Below, piece after piece: positions 23,332 to 24,767 of a stretch of DNA of 24,767 nucleotides. The notes under the pieces are model-generated. The model made no database searches, had not been told where the DNA came from, and saw only the letters and a program-made list of their open reading frames with translations. Source of the DNA: Ornithomonoglobus_A sp045537455. GTDB taxonomy: Bacteria > Bacillota > Clostridia > UBA1381. The stretch spans positions 1-24,767 of the forward strand of contig JAZSPM010000160.1 of assembly GCA_045537455.1 (NCBI GenBank), written 5' to 3'. A program made the translations under genes and the position numbers. Position 1 is the first letter of the stretch. Every line of letters starts with the position of its first letter.

Positions 23332-24600
23332 ATGAAACGCTATATTGAAATTATTGATGTATTTGCAAGAGAAGTTTTAGATTCAAGAGGTAATCCCACT
23401 GTAGAGGTTGAAGTTCGCACCACAGACGGCTGTGCCTCGGCAATAGTTCCGTCCGGTGCATCTACAGGTGCATTTGAAGCAGTTGAGCTTCGTGATGGAG
23501 ATAAATCACGTTACAACGGCAAGGGTGTCACGAAAGCAGTAGACAACGTAAACAACATCATAGCAGATGAAATCATCGGCATGAATGTTTTAAGTCAGAG
23601 ATTTATTGATATGAAGCTTATCGAGCTTGACGGAACACCAAATAAATCACATCTCGGAGCAAACGCAATTCTTGGAGTGTCACTTGCAGTTGCAAAAGCA
23701 GCGGCAAACTCACTCGGCATTCCTCTTTACAGCTATATCGGCGGTACAAATGCACATATTCTCCCAATCCCGATGATGAACATTCTAAACGGCGGTGCAC
23801 ACGCAAACAATACTGTAAATATTCAGGAATTCATGATAATGCCTTTTGGAGCAGGATGCTTCAAAGAAGGCTTGCGTCAATGCTGTGAGGTGTTTTATGC
23901 ACTGAAAAATATTCTATCCGAAAAAGGAATGACTACAGCAGTAGGTGATGAAGGCGGCTTTGCTCCGAACCTTGAAAGCGATGAAGAAGCCTTAAAGCTT
24001 ATTGTTTCTGCTATCGAAAAAGCGGGATATAAGCCGGAAGAGGATTTTAAAATAGCGATTGATGCGGCATCAACCGAATGGGTTAACGACAACGGTAGCT
24101 ACACACTTATAAAATCAAAAGAAACAAAAAGTGCTTCTGAATTAATTGACTACTGGGTTGATTTATGCAATAAATATCCAATATTTTCTATTGAAGACCC
24201 TCTTGGCGAGGAGGATTGGGATAACTGGCAGCTTCTTACAGAAAAGCTCGGTAATAAGGTTCAGCTTGTAGGTGATGATTTATTTGTTACCAATCCCGAA
24301 CGGCTCGAAAGAGGCATACGCTCAAACGTAGCAAACTCAATTCTGATTAAAGTAAATCAAATCGGAACTCTTACAGAAACACTAAATGCCGTAGAGCTTG
24401 CACAAAAGAACGGATATACTGCCGTTATCTCCCACCGAAGCGGAGAAAGTGAGGATACAACCATTTCACAGATTGCTGTAGGAGTTAACGCCGGTCAGAT
24501 TAAAACCGGTGCACCTTCAAGAACAGATAGAGTTGCAAAGTATAATGAGCTCTTAAGAATAGAAGACGAGCTTGCATACGTAAGCTCTTACGGAGAATAA
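23332..24600 (+). CDS. eno: Enolase
   Basis: A 422-aa glycolytic enolase converting 2-phosphoglycerate to phosphoenolpyruvate. Present are DSRGNPTVEVEV and the SGASTGAFEA loop, the HANNTVNIQEFMIMP motif, the catalytic Glu of GDEGGFAP, metal ligands in IAIDAAS, SIEDPL and GDDLFVTN, the catalytic Lys in ILIKVNQIGT, the His of SHRSGE and the Lys of IKTGAPSR. The variant HANN (usually HADN) in the signature is a minor change. AAGAAAGGAAATTCTT precedes the ATG. It stands alone rather than with gap-pgk-tpi-gpm, divergent from the transglycosylase. Confidence 0.97.
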   Translation: MKRYIEIIDVFAREVLDSRGNPTVEVEVRTTDGCASAIVPSGASTGAFEAVELRDGDKSRYNGKGVTKAVDNVNNIIADEIIGMNVLSQRFIDMKLIELDGTPNKSHLGANAILGVSLAVAKAAANSLGIPLYSYIGGTNAHILPIPMMNILNGGAHANNTVNIQEFMIMPFGAGCFKEGLRQCCEVFYALKNILSEKGMTTAVGDEGGFAPNLESDEEALKLIVSAIEKAGYKPEEDFKIAIDAASTEWVNDNGSYTLIKSKETKSASELIDYWVDLCNKYPIFSIEDPLGEEDWDNWQLLTEKLGNKVQLVGDDLFVTNPERLERGIRSNVANSILIKVNQIGTLTETLNAVELAQKNGYTAVISHRSGESEDTTISQIAVGVNAGQIKTGAPSRTDRVAKYNELLRIEDELAYVSSYGE

Positions 24601-24630
24601 GCAGTAATTATAAGCAAAAATTAACAGGGA

Positions 24631-24767
24631 GAGTGTGAAAAAAAGTCTGTAAATTTGGTTCCTTCTATGATAGAATAGAAATATATCATAGGAGGAATTT
24701 TTTATGGCAAAGAGAAGAAGAGAAAAAATGAGTGAAGGGAAAAAGAATATCATAGCCGGTTTGATTC
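24631..24767 (+). mobile_element. Left end of a probable IS256-family insertion sequence (partial)
   Basis: Starting about 30 bases after the eno stop, GAGTGTGAAAAAAAGTCTGT resembles the terminal inverted repeats of IS256-type elements. An extended -10 (TGATAGAAT at about 24668-24676) and AGGAGG lead into a transposase-like start. The right end lies outside the window, so the repeat pair cannot be confirmed; the left boundary is a guess. Confidence 0.4.
24704..24767 (+). CDS. Start of a probable IS256-family transposase (partial)
   Basis: Only 21 codons are visible, beginning MAKRRREKMSEGKKNIIAGL. The pattern (basic start, SEGKKNII, then a Leu-rich helix) matches the N-terminus of many clostridial IS256 transposases as I remember them. 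AGGAGG lies 8 bases before the ATG. The catalytic DDE region is outside the window, so this rests on a short match. Confidence 0.45.
   Translation, partial: MAKRRREKMSEGKKNIIAGLI

Noticed and set aside
24553..24753. 66-codon minus-strand open frame at the right edge
   Set aside because: It runs antisense through the eno end and the putative IS left end, is low in complexity (Phe/Tyr-rich from A-rich DNA), and has no ribosome site.

Overview
The window is AT-rich chromosomal DNA from a Clostridia-class Firmicute, probably an uncultivated gut or anaerobic lineage. The evidence is the SCIFF peptide with its radical-SAM maturase (a Clostridia hallmark), the hrcA-grpE-dnaK heat-shock operon behind a perfect CIRCE operator, strong Shine-Dalgarno sites, and many sigma-A promoters with exactly 17-bp spacers. 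The species cannot be named from this sequence.

Left part (1-6.6 kb, mostly minus strand): a decaying carbohydrate-utilisation locus. Intact genes are a six-hairpin-type glycoside hydrolase, a GDSL/SGNH hydrolase, an FAD-dependent oxidoreductase and a HAD phosphatase. Between them lie wrecks: the C-terminal tip of an acetyl-xylan-esterase-like gene, a GH43/GH32-like beta-propeller glycosidase fused to the N-terminus of mtaB, the mtaB TRAM end joined after loss of the radical-SAM core, and a frameshifted, truncated AraC-type regulator whose 3' end collides with the HAD gene. Most of the frameshifts sit in simple-sequence tracts (tetranucleotide, dinucleotide and poly-A).

Middle part (6.6-13.3 kb, minus strand): hrcA-grpE-dnaK under CIRCE control, ended by a terminator, then a separate unit dnaJ-hisD-hisB with its own consensus promoter and its own terminator. 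The HisD and HisB proteins lack several metal-site residues of the classical histidine-pathway enzymes and look like a paralogous pair. They are the best candidate here for an undescribed function.

Right part: tRNA-Arg(CCG), an EamA-type exporter, an NhaC-type antiporter, and a two-gene unit of a VOC protein and a gluconate-5-dehydrogenase-like SDR, all on the plus strand. Next is a tightly packed minus-strand operon scfA-scfB-tsaE-tsaB-rpiB-SLC13-like permease, joining SCIFF peptide maturation, tRNA t6A synthesis and pentose-phosphate metabolism. The window ends with a secreted lytic transglycosylase carrying a copper-amine-oxidase-N-type domain, divergent eno, and the first codons of what looks like an IS256-family transposase just behind eno.
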